This document shows, one piece after another, positions 10,161 through 17,325 of a stretch of DNA of 41,545 bases (positions are counted from its first letter, which is position 1; every line of letters begins with the position of its first letter). The notes under the pieces are model-generated. The model ran no database searches. It saw only the letters and a program-made list of their open reading frames with translations, and was not told where the DNA came from. The position numbers and the translations under genes were made by a program. The stretch is from the IMG/VR virus record IMGVR_UViG_3300037131_000051, positions 1 through 41,545 of that record; one strand, written 5' to 3'. This DNA is from a virus.

Positions 10161-10898
10161 TTAGTTCCGGTATTTGCGCAGGACCTCGTCATAGGGGAAA
10201 AAGATAGAAACGAAGTTATTGGCCCGCCTGACGTTGGCCTTCGAGGCCTCCTGATCAAACGCGTAGATGTACCCAAGCTTCTCGGCTTCTGACTTCGCTT
10301 CCGCGTCAGTACCGGTGATGTTCTTGATCGACTGCACAATCTGTTCATTTGTACCCTGATCGAGAATGTCAGCGTAACTGTTGTTGGTGTCGCTCAAGCG
10401 GGTAGGATCCACGTGTTGCTCATGTAACCGCTTTTCTAGTTCTTTCCCCTTTGGTGCGAACCGAAGGCGTGCGTCTTTGGGATGTTCGAATACCCATTTA
10501 TGTTCGCGAATCAAGTCGTCGAAATGGTGATCGTCTTCATGTTTCTGTTCCGCCATCCAGTTTGACTGCACTGTCTGCTGCTGCTGTGCGAGGGCTTCTT
10601 GTGTGTGGGTGGTGTAGGCAACTCCGCTAAGGTAGGCAGCAATCAGCATGACGGCGGCGATGACGAGGTGACGCTTGTACCGAGTAAAGAGAGCCCGAGC
10701 CGCTTCGCTTCTCCTGGCCCGCAGCACGCCGACAAGAATCAGCACGGCTACAAAGCAGGAAACGGCTAAGACCAACTGGTCAGGGTATCCCTCATAAAGG
10801 TGATCAACAGTCCTGTTGGCGATGTGGGCGAGCACGAAGCCAGCCGCGATCGCAAGGGACAGGCCCACCAGTGAGTGCTTCTTAAGTAATTCCAGCAT
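10161..10898 (-). CDS. Three-helix membrane protein with soluble C-terminal domain (moron candidate)
   Basis: The only long gene on the minus strand, set between the core protein and the tail-fibre gene and transcribed against both. From ATG 10898 it has about 245 residues; a TTG start at 10919 would add seven. Three hydrophobic segments lie at about residues 9-27, 42-59 and 78-95 (for example LVIAAVMLIAAYLSGVAY), followed by about 150 charged residues rich in Gln, His and Asp/Glu. Its base composition looks more AT-rich than its neighbours. Isolated, reversed, compositionally distinct genes in late regions are typically morons expressed from the prophage, often affecting superinfection or host fitness; that role is inference. 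No family recognised. Confidence 0.75.
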   Translation of the reverse strand: MLELLKKHSLVGLSLAIAAGFVLAHIANRTVDHLYEGYPDQLVLAVSCFVAVLILVGVLRARRSEAARALFTRYKRHLVIAAVMLIAAYLSGVAYTTHTQEALAQQQQTVQSNWMAEQKHEDDHHFDDLIREHKWVFEHPKDARLRFAPKGKELEKRLHEQHVDPTRLSDTNNSYADILDQGTNEQIVQSIKNITGTDAEAKSEAEKLGYIYAFDQEASKANVRRANNFVSIFFPYDEVLRKYRN

Positions 10899-10967
10899 GA
10901 TGAAATCAGAGTACCTCAACCTTAATTCCAGCGCATTGATATTCGTATCGGTGCCGGAGGCTACGGC

Positions 10968-11696
10968 ATGACCGTCAGTTCAACAACCCGCATGGCCCAG
11001 TTCGCCGGCAACGGATCGGCAGCTACGTTCGCGTTTGCTTTCATGGTGTTTGAGCCCTCCGACGTAGTGGTGATCGAGACCAACAACACCACCGGCGCCG
11101 AGGTGACCAAAGTGCTGAATACCGATTACTCGGTCCTGCTGAATGCGAACCAGGCCGTGTATCCAGGGGGCACTGTCCTGCTCACGGCTGGCCCCCTGGC
11201 CGCCGGCTACACGGCAGTCATCACCTCGGCCGTGCCGGAGACACAGAGCACCGACCTGACCAACAGCGGCGGGTTCTATCCGGAAGTGATCACCGCGGCG
11301 CTCGATCGGCTCACGATTCTGGCGCAGCAGCTGCAGCAGGCCGTCAACCAGGCGCTGTCCATTCCGGTGGGAGATCCCACCACCATATCGACGATCCTCC
11401 CTCCCGCTCAAGTCCGGGCTGGAACGTTCCTGTCATTCGACGAAAATGGAGCGCCGCAGGCGAATATCCTTGCACCGAGCGGGATCAGCATCGGCTACGG
11501 CGAGACGATCGCCACGGCTGGCCAGACGGTGTTCAACACGCCCCAGTACAAGCCGGGAGCCAACAACCTGCTCGTGGTCTGCGGCGGCCTACTGCTTACC
11601 AACGGACTCGACTACACGGAGACCACATCCCAAACGATCACGCTGACACAGGCGTCGGACGCTGGCGCGGTCTACACCTTCCGCGTTTTGAACTAG
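10968..11696 (+). CDS. Tail fibre anchor protein with T7 gp17 N-terminal domain
   Basis: A 242-residue protein. The first about 150 residues match the T7 tail-fibre N-terminal (virion-attachment) family: TTRMAQFAGNGSAATFAFAF, then VVVIETNNTTG, then a TDYSVLLNANQ region, and a helical LTILAQQLQQAVNQAL segment that in T7 joins head and stalk. It stops after a short C-terminal domain with a final QTITLTQASDAG strand pair, so it probably serves as an adaptor that docks the separate tailspike encoded next. A GGAGG ribosome site (10957-10961) lies seven bases before the ATG. The gene diverges from the minus-strand membrane-protein gene. Confidence 0.85.
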   Translation: MTVSSTTRMAQFAGNGSAATFAFAFMVFEPSDVVVIETNNTTGAEVTKVLNTDYSVLLNANQAVYPGGTVLLTAGPLAAGYTAVITSAVPETQSTDLTNSGGFYPEVITAALDRLTILAQQLQQAVNQALSIPVGDPTTISTILPPAQVRAGTFLSFDENGAPQANILAPSGISIGYGETIATAGQTVFNTPQYKPGANNLLVVCGGLLLTNGLDYTETTSQTITLTQASDAGAVYTFRVLN

Positions 11697-11703
11697 GAGA
11701 GCC

Positions 11704-14487
11704 ATGAAGAAGATTCTGATTTGTGCCTTCGCGCTGACCGTTGCCACATGCGCCGCGCAGACGCCCACCCAGGTTGACCCCGGGCGCATCGGTTGGAGCC
11801 TGAACCCAAACACCAACATTAAGGCAGCGTCCCTCGCGGCAGGCACGAGCATGTCCGCCATGCAGCCGGTTGTGAACGTCGCAGCTTATGGGGCGGTGGG
11901 CGATGGACTGAGCGGAGCGGCAAGCTACACCGCCGGAAGTTCCACCGTCTCTGTGCCGTCGGCGAGTTATACGCAGGCGGACGTGGGCAAAATCCTGCTC
12001 CTGAAAAACGCAGGATTGCAGGGCACATCGGTACCCATTACCGCCTGCGCGGTGGCTAGCAACGTGGTGACGCTCACCGCGACGAATAGCTTCCGCAGCA
12101 CAGAGATGCTGGTGCCCACCGGCTTCACTGGCGGGTGTGCTTTCCTAAACAATCAACTGCTGACGGTCGGAACAACCGCCCTGTCCGGAACAAGCTTTAC
12201 CGCGAACTTCACCGCCGCGAACCTCGCGACGGCCAGCGACAGCGGCACCGGCTCGGTGGTATCCGACCTGCGCGGCACGATTGCTACCGTCATTGATGCG
12301 ACGCACGTAACCGGAGCCACGGCGGCAGGCTATAGCTCAACGATGACACCACAGGTGACAATCTCAAACGGGACGGCGGTCTGGGCGACGGACAACACGG
12401 CGGCGATTCAGTCGGCATTCAATGCGGCGGCAAATCATGCCACGTTCCCTCCTGGCGAGGTCGGGAATAAGATCCCCCAGGTGTTTTTCCCGCAAGGCGA
12501 ATTTCATTTCACGGGGACGGTGACGCGCACTTATGGGCAGATCGCGGGGATACCCGGGGCCGGTGGCACCCGCGTCGTATGGGACGGAGTAAACAACGGG
12601 ATCGCCTTCGAGGTGCCTAGCAACGCGGCCGCGAACGAAAGCATGTCGGGCATAGAGTTCTCCGCCGACTCTTACTTTTTCGCGCCGGCGAAGTGGTTCG
12701 ACATCAACACCATGGTGGACGCCCAGACTCACTGGAGTGATATTCACTTCTCGCAGGACCTGGTGGCTGCGGTCGCCTTCAACGCCGGCTTCGTGAATTT
12801 CCACTTCGATCATGTGCGCTTCGACGCGATTTGCGGAACCGGGATGGCTATTACCGTTCCAGCTGGGACTTCGCGCAGCAACTTCAATCTCGATCAATTC
12901 ACGGTTGATTTTGGCGGCAGCTTTCAAACGGCGGCAGGCTGCACGGCCAGCAGCTTTATTGATTTCAATGTGGCGGCCTCAGGCGGCGGGTGGAGCACCC
13001 TGCGTTTTGCCAACGCGCGGATCGAGAACCAGGTGGCGACGCGCTATGGTGGGACAAATCCAGCTGTAATCCGCTTCCTCACGGGCGGTGGTTCAGGAGC
13101 CGGGGTGAAGTATATTCCGGTTGAATGGAACAACCTAACGTTCAACTTCAACAACACCCTGGGGCTGATGTCCACCGACGACACCAGCGGGAACAACTGC
13201 CCCATTTATACGCTGACGCAGGTGATGTATGCCGGCCTCTCATCAATTTACCAATCGGGCAATGGCACCTGGTGCGGCGGGCCGGCCGTCGCACAGCCTC
13301 CGACGTTTGCCAGCGGGAACTATATCGAATCCTACGTTGGCGACCCCGGCGGTTCCACGACGGCGCTGGGGTGGAGCGGAGAGCAGCCAGAAAATTTGGT
13401 GACGGATTCCGAGATAAATTATCCATCGACCTATTGGACTCTTGCGAGCGGTTGGTCTACAGGGACGCAATGCGGCTTTGCCGGCACCAGTTGCTTTGAG
13501 CTGCCTGGCACCGGTTCTGCGTTTCCGACCCTCACGGTAACGCAGGCGATTCCTGTGACTCCTGGGTTGACCTACTATTTCGCGGGCTGGGTGAATTGCT
13601 CGAAGGTTACGTCCGGCGGAGTTGGGTGGTATGTCTCTGGCACGGGCTTTACGACGCAGAAAGCCACTTGCTCTGGAACAGACGGTACGTTCGGAGGACT
13701 GGTAACGATCCCGTCGGGGACAACCTCGGTGACGTTCGGCTTTTCCTCCAATAGCGGCGTGGTGGCGAGCGGTTCTAATCTGATCATCAACCGCCCGCAA
13801 TTCAACCTGAGCAGCAGCGCAGTGAATTACCAACCAAACCCTGTCCAGACGCTCGCCTCTTCCAGCGCGCCCGGAATGGTGCAGTGCGGGACCGGGACAA
13901 GTTGCAGCGGCGGAGTCCTCAGCGTCCCAGCACAGCCGCTCGGCAGCTCGTCAACGCCCGGCTTACTGGAGTGCGGGACCGGCACCACCTGCGCTAGCGG
14001 TGTCCTCAATGTCAATGCACAGCCGCAAGGGAGCTCGTCAACGGCGGGCATCCTGAAGTGTGGTACCGGCACGACTTGCAGCGGTGGCACCATCAGCGTG
14101 TCCAGCACGAGCAACCTGATCACAAGCTACGATTCGACGGGCAACAGTGCCAACTTGGGCGGCACGACGATCTGGAATGTTCCGTCAAGCCAGAGCTACA
14201 CCTACTACTCGGTCTGCGGCTACGAGATTGTGTCTCAGGCGGCGATCACCAACTCCACGATGCCAACCTTGAGCGTCCGGTTCTACGATGCAACCACTGG
14301 CAACCTGGAGTCGTACACCATTGGCTACAGCTCGACCGCGAATACGACAGCTGCGAGCACCGGTGTTTGCGGCTTGATTCACCCAGGCAACAGCACGACT
14401 GTGGCCGTGCAGAACTCAGGCTACGCCTCGTCCGGCACAACGCCCATGCTGTTCAATGTCCACGCGACGATCACCGGCGTGCAGTAG
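11704..14487 (+). CDS. Tailspike with pectate-lyase-type beta-helix and Cys-pair repeats
   Basis: A 927-residue protein. After an N-terminal MKKILICAFALTVATCAA segment that looks like a Sec signal peptide, the NVAAYGAVGDG motif at about residue 56 marks the pectate_lyase_3/tailspike beta-helix superfamily. A NTAAIQSAFNAA helix and FPPGEVG/VFFPQGEFHFTG turn follow at about 230-275. The middle is Gly/Ser/Thr-rich beta-helix. About residues 570-700 form a separate beta domain resembling a carbohydrate-binding jelly roll. Three 29-residue repeats with CGTGTxC follow at about 719-802, then a C-terminal beta domain of about 110 residues. Role: host glycan recognition and probably depolymerisation; catalytic residues cannot be assigned. 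An AGGAG site precedes the ATG, so the hydrophobic N terminus is probably translated. Confidence 0.8.
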   Translation: MKKILICAFALTVATCAAQTPTQVDPGRIGWSLNPNTNIKAASLAAGTSMSAMQPVVNVAAYGAVGDGLSGAASYTAGSSTVSVPSASYTQADVGKILLLKNAGLQGTSVPITACAVASNVVTLTATNSFRSTEMLVPTGFTGGCAFLNNQLLTVGTTALSGTSFTANFTAANLATASDSGTGSVVSDLRGTIATVIDATHVTGATAAGYSSTMTPQVTISNGTAVWATDNTAAIQSAFNAAANHATFPPGEVGNKIPQVFFPQGEFHFTGTVTRTYGQIAGIPGAGGTRVVWDGVNNGIAFEVPSNAAANESMSGIEFSADSYFFAPAKWFDINTMVDAQTHWSDIHFSQDLVAAVAFNAGFVNFHFDHVRFDAICGTGMAITVPAGTSRSNFNLDQFTVDFGGSFQTAAGCTASSFIDFNVAASGGGWSTLRFANARIENQVATRYGGTNPAVIRFLTGGGSGAGVKYIPVEWNNLTFNFNNTLGLMSTDDTSGNNCPIYTLTQVMYAGLSSIYQSGNGTWCGGPAVAQPPTFASGNYIESYVGDPGGSTTALGWSGEQPENLVTDSEINYPSTYWTLASGWSTGTQCGFAGTSCFELPGTGSAFPTLTVTQAIPVTPGLTYYFAGWVNCSKVTSGGVGWYVSGTGFTTQKATCSGTDGTFGGLVTIPSGTTSVTFGFSSNSGVVASGSNLIINRPQFNLSSSAVNYQPNPVQTLASSSAPGMVQCGTGTSCSGGVLSVPAQPLGSSSTPGLLECGTGTTCASGVLNVNAQPQGSSSTAGILKCGTGTTCSGGTISVSSTSNLITSYDSTGNSANLGGTTIWNVPSSQSYTYYSVCGYEIVSQAAITNSTMPTLSVRFYDATTGNLESYTIGYSSTANTTAASTGVCGLIHPGNSTTVAVQNSGYASSGTTPMLFNVHATITGVQ
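13858..14106 (+). repeat. Three 87-bp repeats in the tailspike gene
   Basis: Units start at 13858, 13945 and 14032 (29 codons each; the last is slightly short). Each encodes SSS-x-PG/AG, a hydrophobic pair, then CGTGTxCxxG and a short beta strand. The two cysteines per unit are spaced identically, suggesting disulfide-stapled or metal-binding loops in the spike shaft. Confidence 0.85.
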
Positions 14488-14531
14488 CGCCCCGCGTCTC
14501 TCCAACAAGGTCGACGGAACCAATCAACAAA

Positions 14532-14554
14532 CCCGTTTTTTGGCGGGCATTTTT
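14532..14554 (+). terminator. Weak terminator-like hairpin after the tailspike gene
   Basis: CCCG (14532-14535) can pair with CGGG (14544-14547), followed by CATTTTT. The stem is short, so it may only attenuate between the tailspike gene and the lysis cassette. Confidence 0.35.
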
Positions 14555-14575
14555 ATGTGCAATCGGAGATCTTTC

Positions 14576-14914
14576 ATGACTGCTTACGCAGAGGACCTCG
14601 AAGAGGAACATGCAATTTCCATGGACCGGAGGACGCCTGAACCGTGGCGCGGCCTTCTGCCATGGGCACCCTTCATTCTCACCCTGGTGACGCTGATCGC
14701 CGGCTGGGTGCTCGGCATCGGCCGCACCGACGCGGCCACCGGAGAGCGGCTGCGGCAGATGGAAAACCGCGTAGCCCAGCTCGAACTCAGCACGGTGAAA
14801 AAAGACGAATACAACGCCCAGATCACCGGGCTGCAAGGGCAGCTGAACGACATCCGCGATGACACCCACTACGTCCGGACGCGGCTGGACCTGATCGCCG
14901 CCAGGCGGCAATAG
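14576..14914 (+). CDS. Small single-TM protein with coiled coil, lysis cassette
   Basis: 112 residues from ATG 14576, which has GGAGA six bases upstream; an in-frame start further left lies inside the tailspike gene. One strong transmembrane helix at about residues 26-43 (WAPFILTLVTLIAGWVLGIG) is followed by a short linker and a predicted coiled coil (RLRQMENRVAQLEL, then KDEYNAQITGLQGQLNDI). It lies seven bases before an AGGAGG site for the endolysin. The topology fits an inner-membrane spanin subunit or a holin-associated protein; I cannot tell which. It ends five bases before the endolysin's first possible ATG. Confidence 0.75.
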   Translation: MTAYAEDLEEEHAISMDRRTPEPWRGLLPWAPFILTLVTLIAGWVLGIGRTDAATGERLRQMENRVAQLELSTVKKDEYNAQITGLQGQLNDIRDDTHYVRTRLDLIAARRQ

Positions 14915-14926
14915 GAGGCAATGCCG

Positions 14927-15487
14927 ATGAGCACCGCAGTGTACGCACCAGGCGGAATCCTGATCTCGATGCCGGCCGCCGAGCTGGCAAAACTTTGCCG
15001 CGGCTTAGGCACAACGTTGCCGCTGCAGGGCACCGACGACGGCCATGGAAAGCCGATCGATGGCCCTACGCTGTTGTGGGCGATGAGCGGACGCGAGTCC
15101 AGCTTTGGCCGCAACATGAAGCCGCGCCACGAGCCGGCGTACGACTCCGGCGGGCGCTATTCGAAGAATAACGAGATTGTGAACGGCCTGAAGAAGTGGG
15201 GCAGCGCATTTGCCTGCAGCTATGGACCGCTGCAGATTATGGCCTGCAACGCCAAGGGCTGCACGCCCGACGAGCTGGCGCACGATCCCGAGGCCTCGCT
15301 GGGTGCTTCCGTGGCGCAGCTGCGGATCGTCGTGCTAGGCGAGCAGCACGCGCACACCATCGCCGAGATCTGCGAGTGCTGGAACGGCGGACACCTTGGT
15401 GCGACTACCACGCCTGGCTATGCGGCCGAAGTGCAGGCCCACTACGCCGCGGGACTGCCTGAGACCGGCACGGCGGTGACGGCATGA
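14927..15487 (+). CDS. Endolysin, lytic-transglycosylase/lysozyme-like fold
   Basis: 186 residues from ATG 14927, chosen over ATG 14921 because AGGAGG (14913-14918) is eight bases from it but only two from the other. The GRESSFG motif (about residue 57, Glu as the predicted catalytic acid), SYGPLQIM about 40 residues on, and a later WNGG turn are the signatures of the SLT/lysozyme-like superfamily that cleaves the MurNAc-GlcNAc bond. There is no signal peptide, so a holin is needed; candidates follow at 15484 and 16228. The stop overlaps the next start as ATGA, indicating translational coupling. Confidence 0.8.
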   Translation: MSTAVYAPGGILISMPAAELAKLCRGLGTTLPLQGTDDGHGKPIDGPTLLWAMSGRESSFGRNMKPRHEPAYDSGGRYSKNNEIVNGLKKWGSAFACSYGPLQIMACNAKGCTPDELAHDPEASLGASVAQLRIVVLGEQHAHTIAEICECWNGGHLGATTTPGYAAEVQAHYAAGLPETGTAVTA

Positions 15488-16218
15488 CCCGCGCGCTACA
15501 GATCGCGGGGCTGGTGCTGCTATGTGCCGTGCTCGCGCCGGTGGCGTGCCACATCCCCGGCTGGTGTCGCGGGGTGGATCACCTCCAAGAGCAGGCCCAG
15601 AACACGGCGGATAGCGTAGCGCAGGCTGCTGCAAAATCCAACCAGGCGAGTGAGGAGATGTTTGACGCCAGCGGGATCATCGTCTACCAGACCTTGCCGC
15701 GCCTGAATGGACTGCTCGACGCGGTTAGCAAGGGCACGCTCCCCAAGGTAAACGCACTGCTGACCACTGCGAACGGAACCATTGCGGCCACAGGCGCGAC
15801 CGTCGCCAAGGTGGGCGACGTGGCCGATACGGTCAAAGGGAAGGTCGCAGAAGTGGATGTGACCGCCGACCAGAAGAAAGCCCTCGACCTCATGGACGCT
15901 GTGACCGGAGCAGTCCCGCACCTCAACCAAGCCGTGGACAACTTTGCAGAGGATGCGGACACGCTCAACGTCTTCATCGCCGATCCAGCCAACGCCAAAC
16001 TGCGCGCTGCAGCAACTGACTTCCTTATCAGCTACGCCGGGCTGGGCAAAACCGTCAACACGACCACAGGGCACATCGACAAGCGTTTCTTTGCTCCCTA
16101 TGACGGCAATCACCCCAAGTGGCACGAGGCCTTGAGTATCACCACCGGGCTGCTTGGGCTGGGATCGAAGGGCGCAGAAGCCAGCTTCTACGGCATCGGC
16201 GCGGTGCACGGACAATAG
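15484..16218 (+). CDS. Membrane-anchored helical protein of lysis cassette
   Basis: 244 residues. N-terminal hydrophobic segment (residues 6-22, LQIAGLVLLCAVLAPVAC) that could be a signal anchor or an imperfect lipobox (PVAC, no Leu at -3), followed by about 170 residues of Ala/Asp/Thr-rich helices with heptad-like spacing and a C-terminal Gly-rich tail. It overlaps the endolysin stop by four bases and ends nine bases before a two-helix holin candidate. A periplasmic coiled coil tethered to a membrane fits a spanin-type disruptor, or a structural role; no family recognised with certainty. Confidence 0.75.
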   Translation: MTRALQIAGLVLLCAVLAPVACHIPGWCRGVDHLQEQAQNTADSVAQAAAKSNQASEEMFDASGIIVYQTLPRLNGLLDAVSKGTLPKVNALLTTANGTIAATGATVAKVGDVADTVKGKVAEVDVTADQKKALDLMDAVTGAVPHLNQAVDNFAEDADTLNVFIADPANAKLRAAATDFLISYAGLGKTVNTTTGHIDKRFFAPYDGNHPKWHEALSITTGLLGLGSKGAEASFYGIGAVHGQ

Positions 16219-16227
16219 GAGAACCCT

Positions 16228-16398
16228 ATGCGCGACAAGATGCTTTTGACGGCGCTCACGGCGCTGTTCTTTACCGGGGCTATGATTTCGCTTCACTTCG
16301 GGAACGACAAGCTTTTCGTATTTTCCAGCGGCCTTTGTTTGACCGCGTTCGGCGCTGTCGTGGCGCTGGTACGCGGCGACAAGAATATTATTCCCTGA
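16228..16398 (+). CDS. Two-TM mini-protein, holin candidate
   Basis: 56 residues: MRDKM, then a hydrophobic helix (LLTALTALFFTGAMISL), a short loop HFGNDK, a second helix (LFVFSSGLCLTAFGAVVALV) and a basic RGDKNIIP tail. AGGAG at 16217-16221 precedes the ATG. Two short helices with charged ends, directly downstream of an endolysin gene, is class II holin architecture; sequence alone does not prove pore formation. The 52 bases after it hold no gene. Confidence 0.7.
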   Translation: MRDKMLLTALTALFFTGAMISLHFGNDKLFVFSSGLCLTAFGAVVALVRGDKNIIP

Positions 16399-16450
16399 AT
16401 ATCCACAACCAACCCTTAAACACACGGCGCAACCCGCCGAAGGAAGCACC

Positions 16451-16963
16451 ATGTCCGTACTCAAGACCATCGAAACCGACGTTGAAAAGTTCTTCAAGGG
16501 CACCGGAACCGACGCGGAGAAATTCGCCGTCGCTTTCCAGAAGTGGTTTGCCAAGACGCCGAGTGCATTGCAGACCGTCGAGAACTTCCTGGGTGAAGTG
16601 GCCCCGGAAATCGTCGCTGCCACTGCGCTGATTGACCCCGTCGCGGAGCCGGAAGTCGCCGCGGCATTGGCGATTGCCGAAACCGGAGTGGGCGCGATCG
16701 AGGCTTCCGCAACCGCTGCAAACAGCGGAACCTCGCTGCTCGCCAATCTACAGAACTTTGCCGGCACCGTTCCCGCGCTGCTCACCGGGCTTGCCATCAA
16801 GAACCCGGTCCTCCAGGCAAGCATCGAGAAGATCGCTGGCCTGGTGACCAACGAGGCCAAGGTGCTGATTCCGGCGGTTACTGCCTGGGTTTCCCAGATC
16901 AAGGCTGCCACTGCTCCAGCCCCGGTTGCTCCAGTTGCCCAGGCCGCGGCCGCAGGCCAGTAA
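16451..16963 (+). CDS. Hypothetical Ala/Val-rich protein
   Basis: 170 residues, last gene of the late operon before a terminator. The N terminus is amphipathic (VEKFFKGTGTDAEKFAVAFQ); residues about 50-150 are Ala/Val/Ile-rich with several mildly hydrophobic helices, and the C terminus is a Pro/Ala linker (APAPVAPVAQAAAAG). It has weak membrane character but no clear TM helix. A GAAGGA site sits about 8 bases upstream of the ATG. No function recognised; the position after the lysis genes suggests an accessory lysis or virion role. Confidence 0.7.
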   Translation: MSVLKTIETDVEKFFKGTGTDAEKFAVAFQKWFAKTPSALQTVENFLGEVAPEIVAATALIDPVAEPEVAAALAIAETGVGAIEASATAANSGTSLLANLQNFAGTVPALLTGLAIKNPVLQASIEKIAGLVTNEAKVLIPAVTAWVSQIKAATAPAPVAPVAQAAAAGQ

Positions 16964-16989
16964 CGCAAACGGTAACACCCGCAAGAAGA

Positions 16990-17020
16990 AGGCCCCTGTT
17001 TCCATCGCAGGGACCTTTTG
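16990..17020 (+). terminator. Terminator at the end of the late operon
   Basis: AGGCCCCTG (16990-16998) pairs with CAGGGACCT (17008-17016) with one mismatch and is followed by TTTTG. It lies after the last late gene and before the convergent minus-strand gene at 17036. Confidence 0.6.
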
Positions 17021-17035
17021 TGCGTCTGGGCTATG

Positions 17036-17272
17036 CTAAACTGTGTCTGCCTTTCCAGAAGGGCGAGTTTTAGGCGGGCCTCCGGCTTCGACACCGGGGG
17101 TCTTTGCTGTTTGGGCTCCCTTATTGCGTGTCTTTGGCCGCCCACCCTTCTTGCCCCACTCGCTATGACTCCCGGCATGTTTCTTGGCTGTCGTCTTGCC
17201 ACCTTTGGCCGCCTCGCACTTCGGGCAGACCAGCTCCGTGTCCGTGTGTACCGCGCAGGATGGTTTGGCCAT
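17036..17272 (-). CDS. Small basic protein with zinc-ribbon-like cysteines, divergent from integrase
   Basis: 78 residues from ATG 17272, with GGAGG five bases upstream; longer in-frame starts lack such a site. The sequence opens MAKPSCAVHTDTELVCPKC, giving three cysteines and one histidine in 15 residues, then a Lys/Gly-rich basic tail (GKKGGRPKTRNKG) likely to bind nucleic acid. It is transcribed away from the integrase gene. Small basic divergent genes beside integrases are often excisionases or regulators; no known Xis signature is visible, so that is only inference. Confidence 0.6.
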   Translation of the reverse strand: MAKPSCAVHTDTELVCPKCEAAKGGKTTAKKHAGSHSEWGKKGGRPKTRNKGAQTAKTPGVEAGGPPKTRPSGKADTV

Positions 17273-17292
17273 GGTTACCTCCGTAATTTGTG

Positions 17293-17310
17293 AAAGCCAC
17301 CGCTGGCTTT
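17293..17310. promoter_or_regulatory. Perfect inverted repeat between divergent genes
   Basis: AAAGCCA (17293-17299) and TGGCTTT (17304-17310) form a perfect 7-bp inverted repeat with a CCGC centre, between the ATG of the minus-strand gene (17272) and the integrase ATG (17326). It could be an operator controlling integrase expression or a short hairpin in the integrase leader. Confidence 0.4.
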
Positions 17311-17325
17311 TACCGTAGCGCAATC

